Position numbers and translations under genes: made by a program. The notes under the pieces are model-generated. The model was not told the DNA's origin, did not search any database, and saw only the letters and a program-made list of their open reading frames with translations. Below, piece after piece: positions 1 to 6,278 of a stretch of DNA of 10,467 nucleotides; the stretch's first letter is position 1, and each line of letters opens with the position of its first letter. The stretch is from Candidatus Troglogloeales bacterium. Its GTDB lineage: Bacteria > Nitrospirota > Nitrospiria > SBBL01 > SBBT01. The stretch covers positions 1-10,467 of the forward strand of contig SBBT01000218.1 of assembly GCA_005239595.1 (NCBI GenBank), written 5' to 3'.

Positions 1-662
1 ATATGACGATGGGGGAGGGGGGGGCTTTGTATACAAACGATGTAAAGCTCAAGGGGCTTATCGAATCTTTCCGAGATTGGGGGCGGGACTGCTGGTGTGA
101 TCCGGGAAAGGAAAATACCTGTGGAAAACGCTTTGAATGGAAACTGGGTGAACTGCCTTGCGGTTATGACCATAAATATACCTATTCCCATTTTGGCTAC
201 AACCTGAAGATAACGGATATGCAGGCGGCCATAGGATGCGCTCAGATTGAAAAACTTCCTTCTTTTGTAGAGGCGAGGAAGCGCAACTGGAAGAGGCTTC
301 GGGAGGGCCTTTCAAATCTCGAAGATAAGTTCATCCTTCCTGAAGCGACGAAGAATTCAGATCCATCCTGGTTTGGTTTCTTACTTACCGTAAGAGAAAA
401 TGTAGGGTTTACGAGAGATGATATTGTGAATCATCTTGAGTCGAATGGGATTCAGACTCGAATGCTCTTTGCTGGAAATCTAATAAAACATCCATGCTTT
501 GATGAGATGAGGAAGAGCGGTGAGGGGTATCGAGTAGTGGGTGATTTAACTCATACCGACAGGATTATGAAGGATACCTTTTGGGTGGGTGTTTATCCGG
601 GAATGACGGAAGGGATGATCGATTTTATACTCAGCAAAATTAAAGAGTTTTCTGCAGGATGA
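1..662 (+). CDS. rfbH: RfbH/DdhC-type CDP-4-keto-6-deoxy-D-glucose 3-dehydrase (E1), C-terminal 219 residues, 5' truncated
   Basis: PLP- and iron-sulfur-dependent dehydrase of the DegT/DnrJ/EryC1/StrS fold. With a flavin reductase partner (E3) it removes the 3-hydroxyl of CDP-4-keto-6-deoxyglucose, opening the route to CDP-3,6-dideoxyhexoses. The visible part starts inside the active-site loop (TMGEGG, residues 2-7). In E1 enzymes a His replaces the usual PLP-binding Lys just before this loop; that codon is cut by the window edge, and the two bases left (AT) are compatible with CAT. Cysteines at visible residues 30, 32 and 40 give the C-x-C-x7-C spacing of the E1 [2Fe-2S] site; the fourth cysteine should lie upstream of the window. 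The sequence after them (YSHFGYNLKITDMQAAIG, about 62-79) is typical of the aminotransferase fold. The ATG at base 3 is internal, not the true start. Genes for CDP-glucose synthesis would be expected upstream. Strong call. Confidence 0.9.
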   Translation, partial: MTMGEGGALYTNDVKLKGLIESFRDWGRDCWCDPGKENTCGKRFEWKLGELPCGYDHKYTYSHFGYNLKITDMQAAIGCAQIEKLPSFVEARKRNWKRLREGLSNLEDKFILPEATKNSDPSWFGFLLTVRENVGFTRDDIVNHLESNGIQTRMLFAGNLIKHPCFDEMRKSGEGYRVVGDLTHTDRIMKDTFWVGVYPGMTEGMIDFILSKIKEFSAG

Positions 663-670
663 AGGAACTT

Positions 671-721
671 ATGGATAAAGCAGTAAAATGTACAGTGGGG
701 TTTGACTCGAAATCTCTCTGA
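671..721 (+). pseudogene. 16-codon ORF, possible 5' remnant of a lost gene
   Basis: An ATG at 671, with AAGGA at 662-666 just upstream, opens a reading frame that reads MDKAVKCTVGFDSKSL and stops at 719-721. It sits directly behind the RfbH-like gene and directly before the more GC-rich reductase-cyclase-kinase block. This could be the surviving start of a gene that once followed rfbH and was replaced when the block arrived. It could equally be a chance ORF. The peptide matches no family I recognise. Confidence 0.25.
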
Positions 722-738
722 AGGGTTATTCCATCAAT

Positions 739-743
739 GGAGG
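739..743 (+). promoter_or_regulatory. Ribosome binding site fixing the reductase start
   Basis: GGAGG lies 9 bases before the ATG at 753. The frame is open further upstream to a TTG at 702, but the Rossmann strand begins right after the ATG at 753 and no comparable site precedes 702. The start is therefore placed at 753. Confidence 0.75.
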
Positions 744-752
744 TATGAGATC

Positions 753-1421
753 ATGCCAAAGGAAGTTTTTATCACAGGGGGTACACGTGGTATTGGTAAA
801 TCTATTGTGCGTCGCTATGAACAAGCCGGATACCAGGTCGTGGCGCCTACCCGTAAGGAGGTGGACCTGGCATCAGTCTCTTCCATACAAATGTATCTTG
901 CGGAACACGGGCCTCTTAACATAGATGTACTTATTAACAATGCGGGCGAGAACCCCGTATATCCACTAGATGCGCTCTCCGTTGAGGTTTGGCAACGCAT
1001 CCAAACGATCAATCTTACCGCGCCACTCCTGCTCATTAAACAGTTGACACCTCACATGGTTCAACAACGGTGGGGACGTATCGTCAACATTAGTTCCTGT
1101 TATAGCCTTGTAAGCAGGCAAGGTCGTGGCGCTTACAGCGCGTCCAAGGCGGGTTTGAATGCCCTGACACGTACGGCGGCACTTGAATACGCAACGACTA
1201 ATATCCTCGTAAATGCTGTATGCCCAGGTTTTGTAGAAACCGATCTAACACGCCAGAACAATACCCCATCGCAAATTGAAGCCTTGCGTTCACAGATCCC
1301 ACTGGGTCGCCTAGCCACCTCGGATGAGATTGCTGATTTCGTGTTCTTTCTAGGTTCGGAGTACAATACGTATATTACGGGACAGACGATGATTATGGAT
1401 GGTGGTTTCATCATTCAGTAG
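753..1421 (+). CDS. Classical short-chain dehydrogenase/reductase (FabG-like), probable cyclitol or sugar ketoreductase
   Basis: A 222-residue classical SDR, expected to be a soluble NAD(P)H-dependent ketoreductase. Visible motifs are the cofactor loop TGGTRGIG (8-15), NNAG (62-65), the catalytic Asn in TINLTA (N87), a serine pair (114-115), the YSASK catalytic motif (Y128, K132), PGFVETDL (158-165) after the core, and the closing ITGQTMIMDGG (208-218). A basic residue after the second strand (APTRK, 31-35) suggests NADPH rather than NADH; this is inference. The FabG-like fold is common in fatty acid synthesis. Here the stop codon overlaps the ribosome binding site of the sugar phosphate cyclase that follows, so reduction of a keto-cyclitol made by that enzyme is more likely than a lipid role. 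The substrate cannot be read from the sequence. Confidence 0.88.
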   Translation: MPKEVFITGGTRGIGKSIVRRYEQAGYQVVAPTRKEVDLASVSSIQMYLAEHGPLNIDVLINNAGENPVYPLDALSVEVWQRIQTINLTAPLLLIKQLTPHMVQQRWGRIVNISSCYSLVSRQGRGAYSASKAGLNALTRTAALEYATTNILVNAVCPGFVETDLTRQNNTPSQIEALRSQIPLGRLATSDEIADFVFFLGSEYNTYITGQTMIMDGGFIIQ

Positions 1422-1425
1422 GAGG
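1421..1425 (+). promoter_or_regulatory. Ribosome binding site for the GTG start of the cyclase
   Basis: GGAGG sits 5 bases before the GTG at 1431. Its first base is the last base of the reductase stop codon TAG (1419-1421), so the two genes are probably translated in close succession. It supports a GTG start at 1431. Confidence 0.75.
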
Positions 1426-1430
1426 ACATA

Positions 1431-2516
1431 GTGGAGACTCTTCAGATTAAGTCAGGACAAGGGGATTACACCGTTCACTTTATGGATACGCTTCAACAGA
1501 TCACAGAACAGCTGACTGCTCTGCCTAACCTTGTCGTTCTTGTAGACCGACAGGTAGCCACACTTTATGACGATGGACTTCAACCGTTACTCAGTGCTTT
1601 CCCAACATTGTTCATTGATGCCACGGAAGAAGAAAAAACATTGACGGGCGTTACGCGCGTGCTGAACTTCCTTCAGTCATCAAACTGTACGCAGCAAAGC
1701 CGTGTTGTAGCCATTGGTGGGGGGATCACGCAAGACATTGCGGCCTTCTCGGCGCATGTATACTATCGTGGGATTAAGTGGGTTTTTGTACCAACCACCC
1801 TGCTCGCCATGTCCGATAGTTGCATTGGAGCGAAGTGTGGCATTAACCTCAACCACTTAAAGAACCAATTGGGGGTATTTCACTCTCCATGGCGAATCCT
1901 TATATGTTTGAGATTCCTGGAAACATTGACCGATGCGGACATTCGCTCCGGCTACGGCGAGATACTAAAGCTAGCGCTAACTGGATCGGCGAAGTTTTTT
2001 GCTGAGTTGAGGCAGTCGGTCATTCAGAACGGGTTCCGAAATCCAGACATGGCTAAGCTGATCTACAAGAGTCTTTGCGTCAAGAAAAAGGTAATTGAAC
2101 AGGACGAATACGAAACCGACTTGCGACGCATTTTAAACTACGGCCACACCTTTGGCCATTCATTGGAGGCGATTACTCACTACGCAGTTCCGCATGGAAT
2201 AGGAGTCGCATGGGGTATTGATCTCGTGAACTACATCGCTCTACGTCAGGGCTTGATGTCGAAGGCGGATTTTGACCTAATCCATGATTTTCTGGAACAA
2301 CAATTTAGCATTCAAATCCCTCTCGCGATATCCGCTGCTGACCTGATTCATGGGGCACGGCGTGATAAGAAGGTGGCGGGTAACAAAGTAAACCTGATCT
2401 TACTGCAGCGGCCAGGCGATCTGAAGATCGTCCCCACTCTCTTTGACCAGCATCTTGAACGTATCATTACAGAATACTTAGACTATAAGTCATGTTCTTT
2501 ATTGGGATCGACCTAG
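1431..2516 (+). CDS. Sugar phosphate cyclase of the 3-dehydroquinate synthase superfamily, probably a sedoheptulose 7-phosphate cyclase
   Basis: A 361-residue NAD- and metal-dependent cyclase. Superfamily hallmarks are the NAD loop IGGGITQD (95-102), VPTTLL (120-125), D129, K135, the KN pair (144-145), EILK (177-180), LNYGHTFGH (235-243) and PHG (254-256). E177, H239 and H255 fall where the metal ligands of dehydroquinate synthase lie. The segment GAKCGIN...LKNQLG (133-148) reads more like the 2-epi-5-epi-valiolone synthase branch than the GGK...KNMIG pattern of AroB; this is a judgement by eye. Context agrees: the next gene, overlapping by 25 bases, encodes a sedoheptulokinase-like enzyme that could supply sedoheptulose 7-phosphate. 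A housekeeping AroB role is unlikely in a polysaccharide locus. Alternatives are a dehydroquinate synthase paralogue or a cyclase using another sugar phosphate. The superfamily is certain; the substrate is inferred. Confidence 0.8.
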   Translation: METLQIKSGQGDYTVHFMDTLQQITEQLTALPNLVVLVDRQVATLYDDGLQPLLSAFPTLFIDATEEEKTLTGVTRVLNFLQSSNCTQQSRVVAIGGGITQDIAAFSAHVYYRGIKWVFVPTTLLAMSDSCIGAKCGINLNHLKNQLGVFHSPWRILICLRFLETLTDADIRSGYGEILKLALTGSAKFFAELRQSVIQNGFRNPDMAKLIYKSLCVKKKVIEQDEYETDLRRILNYGHTFGHSLEAITHYAVPHGIGVAWGIDLVNYIALRQGLMSKADFDLIHDFLEQQFSIQIPLAISAADLIHGARRDKKVAGNKVNLILLQRPGDLKIVPTLFDQHLERIITEYLDYKSCSLLGST

Positions 2517-3883
2517 GTGCCTCGTTTATTAAGGGCGGAGTACTGGACCTGGAGAAATTGGCGGTACGGCATATTCATCGTGAACCCTTCCCCGGTTTTT
2601 TGCCCGGCCTTCCGCCCACCTGGCGCGAAATAGACCCTTACATCATCATATCGTCCGTGCGAAGCATGCTCGATCGTTTAATGGTATATGCCCCCGATGG
2701 CGCCGGTTTGGTTTTTTGTGGCCAGATGCATGGGTTAATCCTGACCGATATTCACGGCAAACCTCTATCCAATTTTATCTCATGGCAAGATAAACGCGCC
2801 CTAAGGCCACATCCCCGAGGGGGAAGGACTTTCTTTGCCGCACTAACAGAGCGTATCAGTGAGACAGAGAAGCGCCGTATGGGTAAGGAACTTCGCCCTG
2901 GCCTTCCTTTGTGTACCCTGTTTTGTTTGGCCGAAGAGCAAGCCTTGCCTCATGGAGATGTCTTCCCTGTAGCCTTGGCCGACTTCGTAGCCGCCCACCT
3001 TTGTTGTGCTACCCCGCGCAGCGACCTAACAAACGCCGCGGCCCATGGCGCGCTCAACCTTGAATCGCTGGACTGGCACGATACACAACTGGCCGAACTG
3101 GGGCTGCTGGGCCTGCACTGGCCCGAGTTGACCCGGCTTAACGAGCCGATAGGTCAGTTTACGGTTGGAAACAAACCCGTTACCTGTTACCCTTCGGTGG
3201 GCGACCAGCAGTGTGCTTTAATAGGTTCGTTACTTAACCTTAAGGAACTCTCTTTGAACATTGCCACCGGCTCGCAGGTCAGCCTGCTCAGCCCCCACCT
3301 GGAATGGGGAGAATACCAATCGCGCCCGTTCTTTGATGGAATGTGGCTCAAGACAATCACCCACATCCCGGCAGGCCGGTCTCTCAATGCAATCATCCGG
3401 CTCTTGTCCGAACTCCCTCAAGTCCATCATCTACCATTGCCTGATCCGTGGCCATACATTGAACAATCGGTGACGGCTGTCAGCGCCACTGACCTTCGGG
3501 CAAACCTGGCTTTCTTCGCCAGCGCTTGTGGCGAACGGGGCGAGTTGGCAAACCTGAACGAAGAGAACCTGACGGTGGGGCATATCTTCCGGGCTGCCTT
3601 TCAAAACATGGCCGATACCTATCTCTCTTGTGCTCGCCGTTTATCTCCAGAACAGGATTGGTGGCAGCTTGCCTTTTCGGGCGGCCTGGCTCGCAAATCG
3701 ACGGTGCTACGAGATATTATCCTGGCAGGGTTTCAGACCCCATATCGCTTTGCACCCATGGAAGAGGAGACATTGCTCGGTCTATTGGCACTGGCGTTGG
3801 CAATCACCGGGCAATCGCCGTCAGTGATGGCTGCTGTTGACCAGTTGCGTCTATTGAGCCAACAAGGACATGCCTGGTTATGA
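2492..3883 (+). CDS. FGGY-family carbohydrate kinase, sedoheptulokinase-like
   Basis: A 463-residue kinase of usual family length with both actin-like ATPase domains intact. Visible motifs are the phosphate loop GIDLGASFIKG (5-15), GQMHG (77-81), SWQDKR (97-102), SVGDQQ (235-240) with D238 as the likely catalytic base, NIATGSQVS (256-264) and the C-terminal adenosine motif SGGLARKS (396-403). The order and spacing of GQMHG, the WQD motif, DLTNAAAHG (178-186), GERG (347-350) and LTVGHIFRAA (360-369) resemble human sedoheptulokinase (SHPK) as I remember it, more than xylulose or glycerol kinases. It would phosphorylate sedoheptulose to sedoheptulose 7-phosphate in the cytosol. The ATG at 2492 lies inside the cyclase gene (25-base overlap) with no clear ribosome binding site, which suggests coupled translation; the fold begins at once after this start. 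The gene is visibly GC-rich (39 of 60 bases at 3001-3060). It could act on another ketose or cyclitol. Confidence 0.85.
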   Translation: MFFIGIDLGASFIKGGVLDLEKLAVRHIHREPFPGFLPGLPPTWREIDPYIIISSVRSMLDRLMVYAPDGAGLVFCGQMHGLILTDIHGKPLSNFISWQDKRALRPHPRGGRTFFAALTERISETEKRRMGKELRPGLPLCTLFCLAEEQALPHGDVFPVALADFVAAHLCCATPRSDLTNAAAHGALNLESLDWHDTQLAELGLLGLHWPELTRLNEPIGQFTVGNKPVTCYPSVGDQQCALIGSLLNLKELSLNIATGSQVSLLSPHLEWGEYQSRPFFDGMWLKTITHIPAGRSLNAIIRLLSELPQVHHLPLPDPWPYIEQSVTAVSATDLRANLAFFASACGERGELANLNEENLTVGHIFRAAFQNMADTYLSCARRLSPEQDWWQLAFSGGLARKSTVLRDIILAGFQTPYRFAPMEEETLLGLLALALAITGQSPSVMAAVDQLRLLSQQGHAWL

Positions 3884-3892
3884 TTGTTTTGC

Positions 3893-3896
3893 GGAG
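3893..3896 (+). promoter_or_regulatory. Ribosome binding site for the GTG start of the HAD phosphatase
   Basis: GGAG lies 8 bases before a GTG at 3905. The frame is open back to a TTG at 3884, right after the kinase stop, but that codon has no site in front of it and would add a seven-residue extension ahead of the first strand of the fold. A second GTG at 3911 is possible. Confidence 0.55.
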
Positions 3897-3904
3897 TTTG
3901 TTTC

Positions 3905-4573
3905 GTGAGCGTGAACGCTATCTTATTTGACTTGGATGGAACACTTGTGGATTCGCTGCCGGGGATTCATTACTCCATTGTCGTTGCGTTGTCAAAATTT
4001 GGGCTTTCTGCAGCCAGGACCGATCTTCGCTCACAAATCGGTCCACCTATTCATACTATATTGCAGCAAGTATTGGGGAATGTAGGACCGGAAGTTTTGG
4101 AAAAGGTTGAGACTGCCTTCCGATCCAGCTATGATACAGAGGGTTGGCAAAAAACGCTTATCTACGATGGTGTAGAAGGAACACTGTTACGCTTGTTGAA
4201 TCTCGGTGTAAGGAATTTTGTTATAACAAATAAACCGAAGATGCCAACAAAAAATATCTTAGAGATATTCCGATTGAGTGCATTTTTCAACGAGGTTGTC
4301 TCCCCAGATTCAAAAGTGCCTCCCTTTAGATCAAAAAGTGAATCCGTGGCCTATCTCATTTCAAAACATAACTTAGATATAAGAACTACACTTTTAGTAG
4401 GAGACAAGAAAGAAGATGAGACTGCCGCTGAAGAATGTGGTGTTCCGTTTGCGCACGCTGCCTATGGCTATGGTAATATTAGCGCTGAACATTGGGGTTA
4501 CAATAGTGTAGTATTATCTACATTTTCTGATCTTTTAACAATTATTAAGCCCGAAAAGGAGGATCTTCGATGA
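3905..4573 (+). CDS. HAD-superfamily phosphatase, phosphoglycolate phosphatase-like
   Basis: A 222-residue HAD subfamily IA hydrolase with all four motifs: DLDGTLVD (9-16) with nucleophile D9 and acid D11, VITNK (107-111) with T108, K144 as the likely motif III lysine, and LLVGDKKEDE (163-172) with the metal-binding acids. The cap region contains IGPPI (45-49), common in phosphoglycolate phosphatase-like members. It presumably dephosphorylates a small phosphosugar. Its stop codon overlaps the NeuB-like start (ATGA), which argues for a joint role, for example removing phosphate from a precursor or from the product of that synthase. It also follows the kinase by only 21 bases, so a cyclitol phosphate is an equally open substrate. 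The codon use is more AT-rich than in the kinase, closer to the downstream genes. Confidence 0.87.
   Translation: MSVNAILFDLDGTLVDSLPGIHYSIVVALSKFGLSAARTDLRSQIGPPIHTILQQVLGNVGPEVLEKVETAFRSSYDTEGWQKTLIYDGVEGTLLRLLNLGVRNFVITNKPKMPTKNILEIFRLSAFFNEVVSPDSKVPPFRSKSESVAYLISKHNLDIRTTLLVGDKKEDETAAEECGVPFAHAAYGYGNISAEHWGYNSVVLSTFSDLLTIIKPEKEDLR
4556..4563 (+). promoter_or_regulatory. Strong ribosome binding site inside the HAD gene for the NeuB-like gene
   Basis: AAGGAGGA lies 6 bases before the ATG at 4570, within the last codons of the phosphatase gene. The strong match and the ATGA stop/start overlap indicate translational coupling. Confidence 0.8.
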
Positions 4574-5661
4574 ATAGGGACATTTTTAACGAATTATTCG
4601 TATTGGAATTGGCTAATAATCATTTGGGAAATATGCAAAGAGGACTAAAAATCATTACAGATTTTGCACGAATTGTCCGTTTTAATAATGTGAGAGCAGC
4701 GATTAAACTTCAATTGAGAGATGTTGACTCCTTTATTCACAAAGATTTTCGAGATCGAAATGACGTGCGTTATATTAAGAAGACCATCGATACAAAAATG
4801 GCGACTGAAAATTTCATAACTTTCGTTGAAGCAATTCGTAAGAATAATTGTATCCCAATGGCCACACCTTTTGATGAACGCTCTGTAGATTTATGCGTTA
4901 ACCTTGGCATTCAAATTATTAAGATAGCAAGTTCAGATATAAATGATTGGTTTCTAATTGAGAAAATTGAAAAGACCAAAAAACCTGTAATCGTTTCAAC
5001 GGGGGGCTCATCGCTGAAAGATATAGATGATTTAGCAGCCTTTTTTGAGAATAGGAATATCCCTTTAGCGATTAATCATTGTGTATCCATCTATCCATCC
5101 GAAGATCACGAACTAGAGATTAATCAAATAGATTTCTTAAGAAATAGGTATCCGACTCATACCATTGGTTTTTCTACGCATGAATACCATAGCTGGACCA
5201 CATCCATTTTTATTGCATACGCAAAAGGAGCAAGAACTTTTGAACGACACATTGACGTTGAAATGGATGGAGTTCCGGTAAGTCCTTATTGTTCATTGCC
5301 GGATCAGATTGACACATGGTTTAAGGCATTTAAAAAAGCAAAGGAAATGTGTGGTCCGCCTGGAACTCAAATGCGGATACCCCCGGAAAAAGAGATTAAA
5401 TATCTGGATGTCCTCGTTCGAGGGGTTTATGCCAAACGGGAGTTGGATCAAGGACATGTTTTGCAGCATGAAAATTTACTGGAGGATGTTTACCTTGCTG
5501 TTCCCTTGCAAAAGGGGCAAATCTCTTGCCGGGAATTAATGTCTGGAGAGGTACTCCTTAAGCGGGTTGAAAAAGACAAGCCAATTTTGATTGACATGAT
5601 TGACAGCCCATACGCAAATAATGAGGACTTGAAGAAGATAATATATAATCGGGGTCTGTAA
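4570..5661 (+). CDS. Divergent NeuB-family (N-acetylneuraminate synthase-like) PEP-condensing synthase with SAF domain
   Basis: A 363-residue protein with a TIM-barrel NeuB domain (about 8-262) and a C-terminal SAF/antifreeze-like domain (about 283-343). NeuB enzymes condense phosphoenolpyruvate with an aldose such as ManNAc to give nine-carbon acids. Visible barrel motifs are ELANNHLGN (13-21), IKLQ (45-48), KIASSD (118-123), PVIVSTGG (139-146), NHCVSIYPS (169-177), GFSTHEYHS (200-208) with H204, and FERHID (224-229) with H227; the two histidines match the metal ligands of meningococcal NeuB. By my alignment, the acceptor-contacting Asp of NeuB (in its GPD segment) is replaced by S238 here, so the acceptor sugar may differ from ManNAc. 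No NeuA or NeuC gene lies in the window. The family is certain, the product unknown. An SpsE-like or other acid-sugar synthase is possible. Confidence 0.87.
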   Translation: MNRDIFNELFVLELANNHLGNMQRGLKIITDFARIVRFNNVRAAIKLQLRDVDSFIHKDFRDRNDVRYIKKTIDTKMATENFITFVEAIRKNNCIPMATPFDERSVDLCVNLGIQIIKIASSDINDWFLIEKIEKTKKPVIVSTGGSSLKDIDDLAAFFENRNIPLAINHCVSIYPSEDHELEINQIDFLRNRYPTHTIGFSTHEYHSWTTSIFIAYAKGARTFERHIDVEMDGVPVSPYCSLPDQIDTWFKAFKKAKEMCGPPGTQMRIPPEKEIKYLDVLVRGVYAKRELDQGHVLQHENLLEDVYLAVPLQKGQISCRELMSGEVLLKRVEKDKPILIDMIDSPYANNEDLKKIIYNRGL

Positions 5662-5693
5662 CTGCGACGACAGAGCAAAAATCGATTCTAATT

Positions 5694-5699
5694 AGGTGA
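5694..5699 (+). promoter_or_regulatory. Ribosome binding site for the TTG start of the Nudix gene
   Basis: AGGTGA lies 7 bases before a TTG at 5707. The first in-frame ATG comes only inside the Nudix box, so a non-ATG start is required. A second TTG at 5722 is less well placed. Confidence 0.65.
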
Positions 5700-5706
5700 T
5701 TTTGTA

Positions 5707-6204
5707 TTGCAGATCAAGAAATTGCTGGAACCGATCGAAACACTGATAACAGACCTTAAGAAGGGACTGCCGGAAGATATCTTTCTATTTGTCAGTCGGA
5801 TTACACCTCTCATCAACGTGGACTTATTGATAAAAGACGATAAAAATGGAACACTGCTGACATGGAGAGATGATGAATATTTTGCAACCGGATGGCATAT
5901 CCCGGGTGGGATTATACGATTTAAAGAAACAATGGCTTCAAGAGTAAAAATGGTGGCACAGAATGAGCTCGGCGCCGATGTAGAGTTTGAACCTACGCCA
6001 ATCGCTGTAAATGAAACGATTCATCCCTCCAGGAACGATAGAGGGCATTTTATTTCATTGTTGATTAGATGTTCAATTATAACCCCACCGGAGGAGCGCC
6101 TTCGTTTTAAAGGCGGAAATCCCAAGCCGAATGAATGGATGTGGCATCAGCATTGTCCCGATAATATCATCTCCGTTCATGAAATATATAGAAAATTCAT
6201 CTGA
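5707..6204 (+). CDS. Nudix hydrolase resembling GDP-mannose mannosyl hydrolase
   Basis: A 165-residue Nudix protein that would hydrolyse a nucleotide-linked sugar. The Nudix region starts at TPLINVDLLIK (33-43), followed by GWHIPGG (62-68) and the box G68-x5-E74-x7. After that the canonical REUxEE is altered: the RE pair is M82-V83 and only E87 of the EE pair remains, in the form QNELG. A similar loss is known in GDP-mannose mannosyl hydrolase (Gmm), whose box ends AELG, and the STPL/SLD segment of Gmm resembles ITPLINVD here. Gmm-type enzymes release free sugar from GDP-hexoses instead of splitting a diphosphate. A helical N-terminal stretch of about 25 residues precedes the fold. Placed between the NeuB-like and ThDP genes, it might release an aldose for one of them. 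The specific substrate is inference. Confidence 0.82.
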   Translation: MQIKKLLEPIETLITDLKKGLPEDIFLFVSRITPLINVDLLIKDDKNGTLLTWRDDEYFATGWHIPGGIIRFKETMASRVKMVAQNELGADVEFEPTPIAVNETIHPSRNDRGHFISLLIRCSIITPPEERLRFKGGNPKPNEWMWHQHCPDNIISVHEIYRKFI

Positions 6205-6261
6205 TCCTGCGATAAGGAAATAAAATAGGATCAACCGGGATTTATTACCCCTGAGTAAATG

Positions 6262-6268
6262 GGAGTGA
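6262..6268 (+). promoter_or_regulatory. Ribosome binding site of the ThDP enzyme gene
   Basis: GGAGTGA lies 10 bases before the ATG at 6279. It is a slightly long but acceptable spacing, and the protein begins with the expected N-terminal helix (VTDYVMKRLAEHGV). Confidence 0.55.
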
Positions 6269-6278
6269 GATCAGAAAC

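Noticed and set aside
58..315. Open frame on the - strand opposite the RfbH gene
   Set aside because: It lies entirely within a well-supported gene and its translation shows no recognisable domain; treated as a shadow frame.
702..730. Promoter-like TTGACT (702-707) with GTTATT (725-730) at 17 bases spacing, upstream of the reductase gene
   Set aside because: The -35-like box is good but the -10-like box matches only three of six positions, and the site lies in a run of co-oriented genes; not enough for a call.
1431..2516. Housekeeping aroB (3-dehydroquinate synthase)
   Set aside because: The superfamily fits, but the residues around K135-N145, the overlapping sedoheptulokinase-like gene and the absence of other shikimate genes favour a specialised cyclase.
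5678..5703. Inverted repeat AAAATC / GATTTT before the Nudix gene
   Set aside because: Short, AT-rich and wide-looped; expected by chance in this composition.
6202..6233. Inverted repeat TGATCCT / AGGATCA after the Nudix stop codon, as a terminator
   Set aside because: The stem is seven pairs with an 18-base AT-rich loop and no T run follows, so it does not look like a rho-independent terminator.
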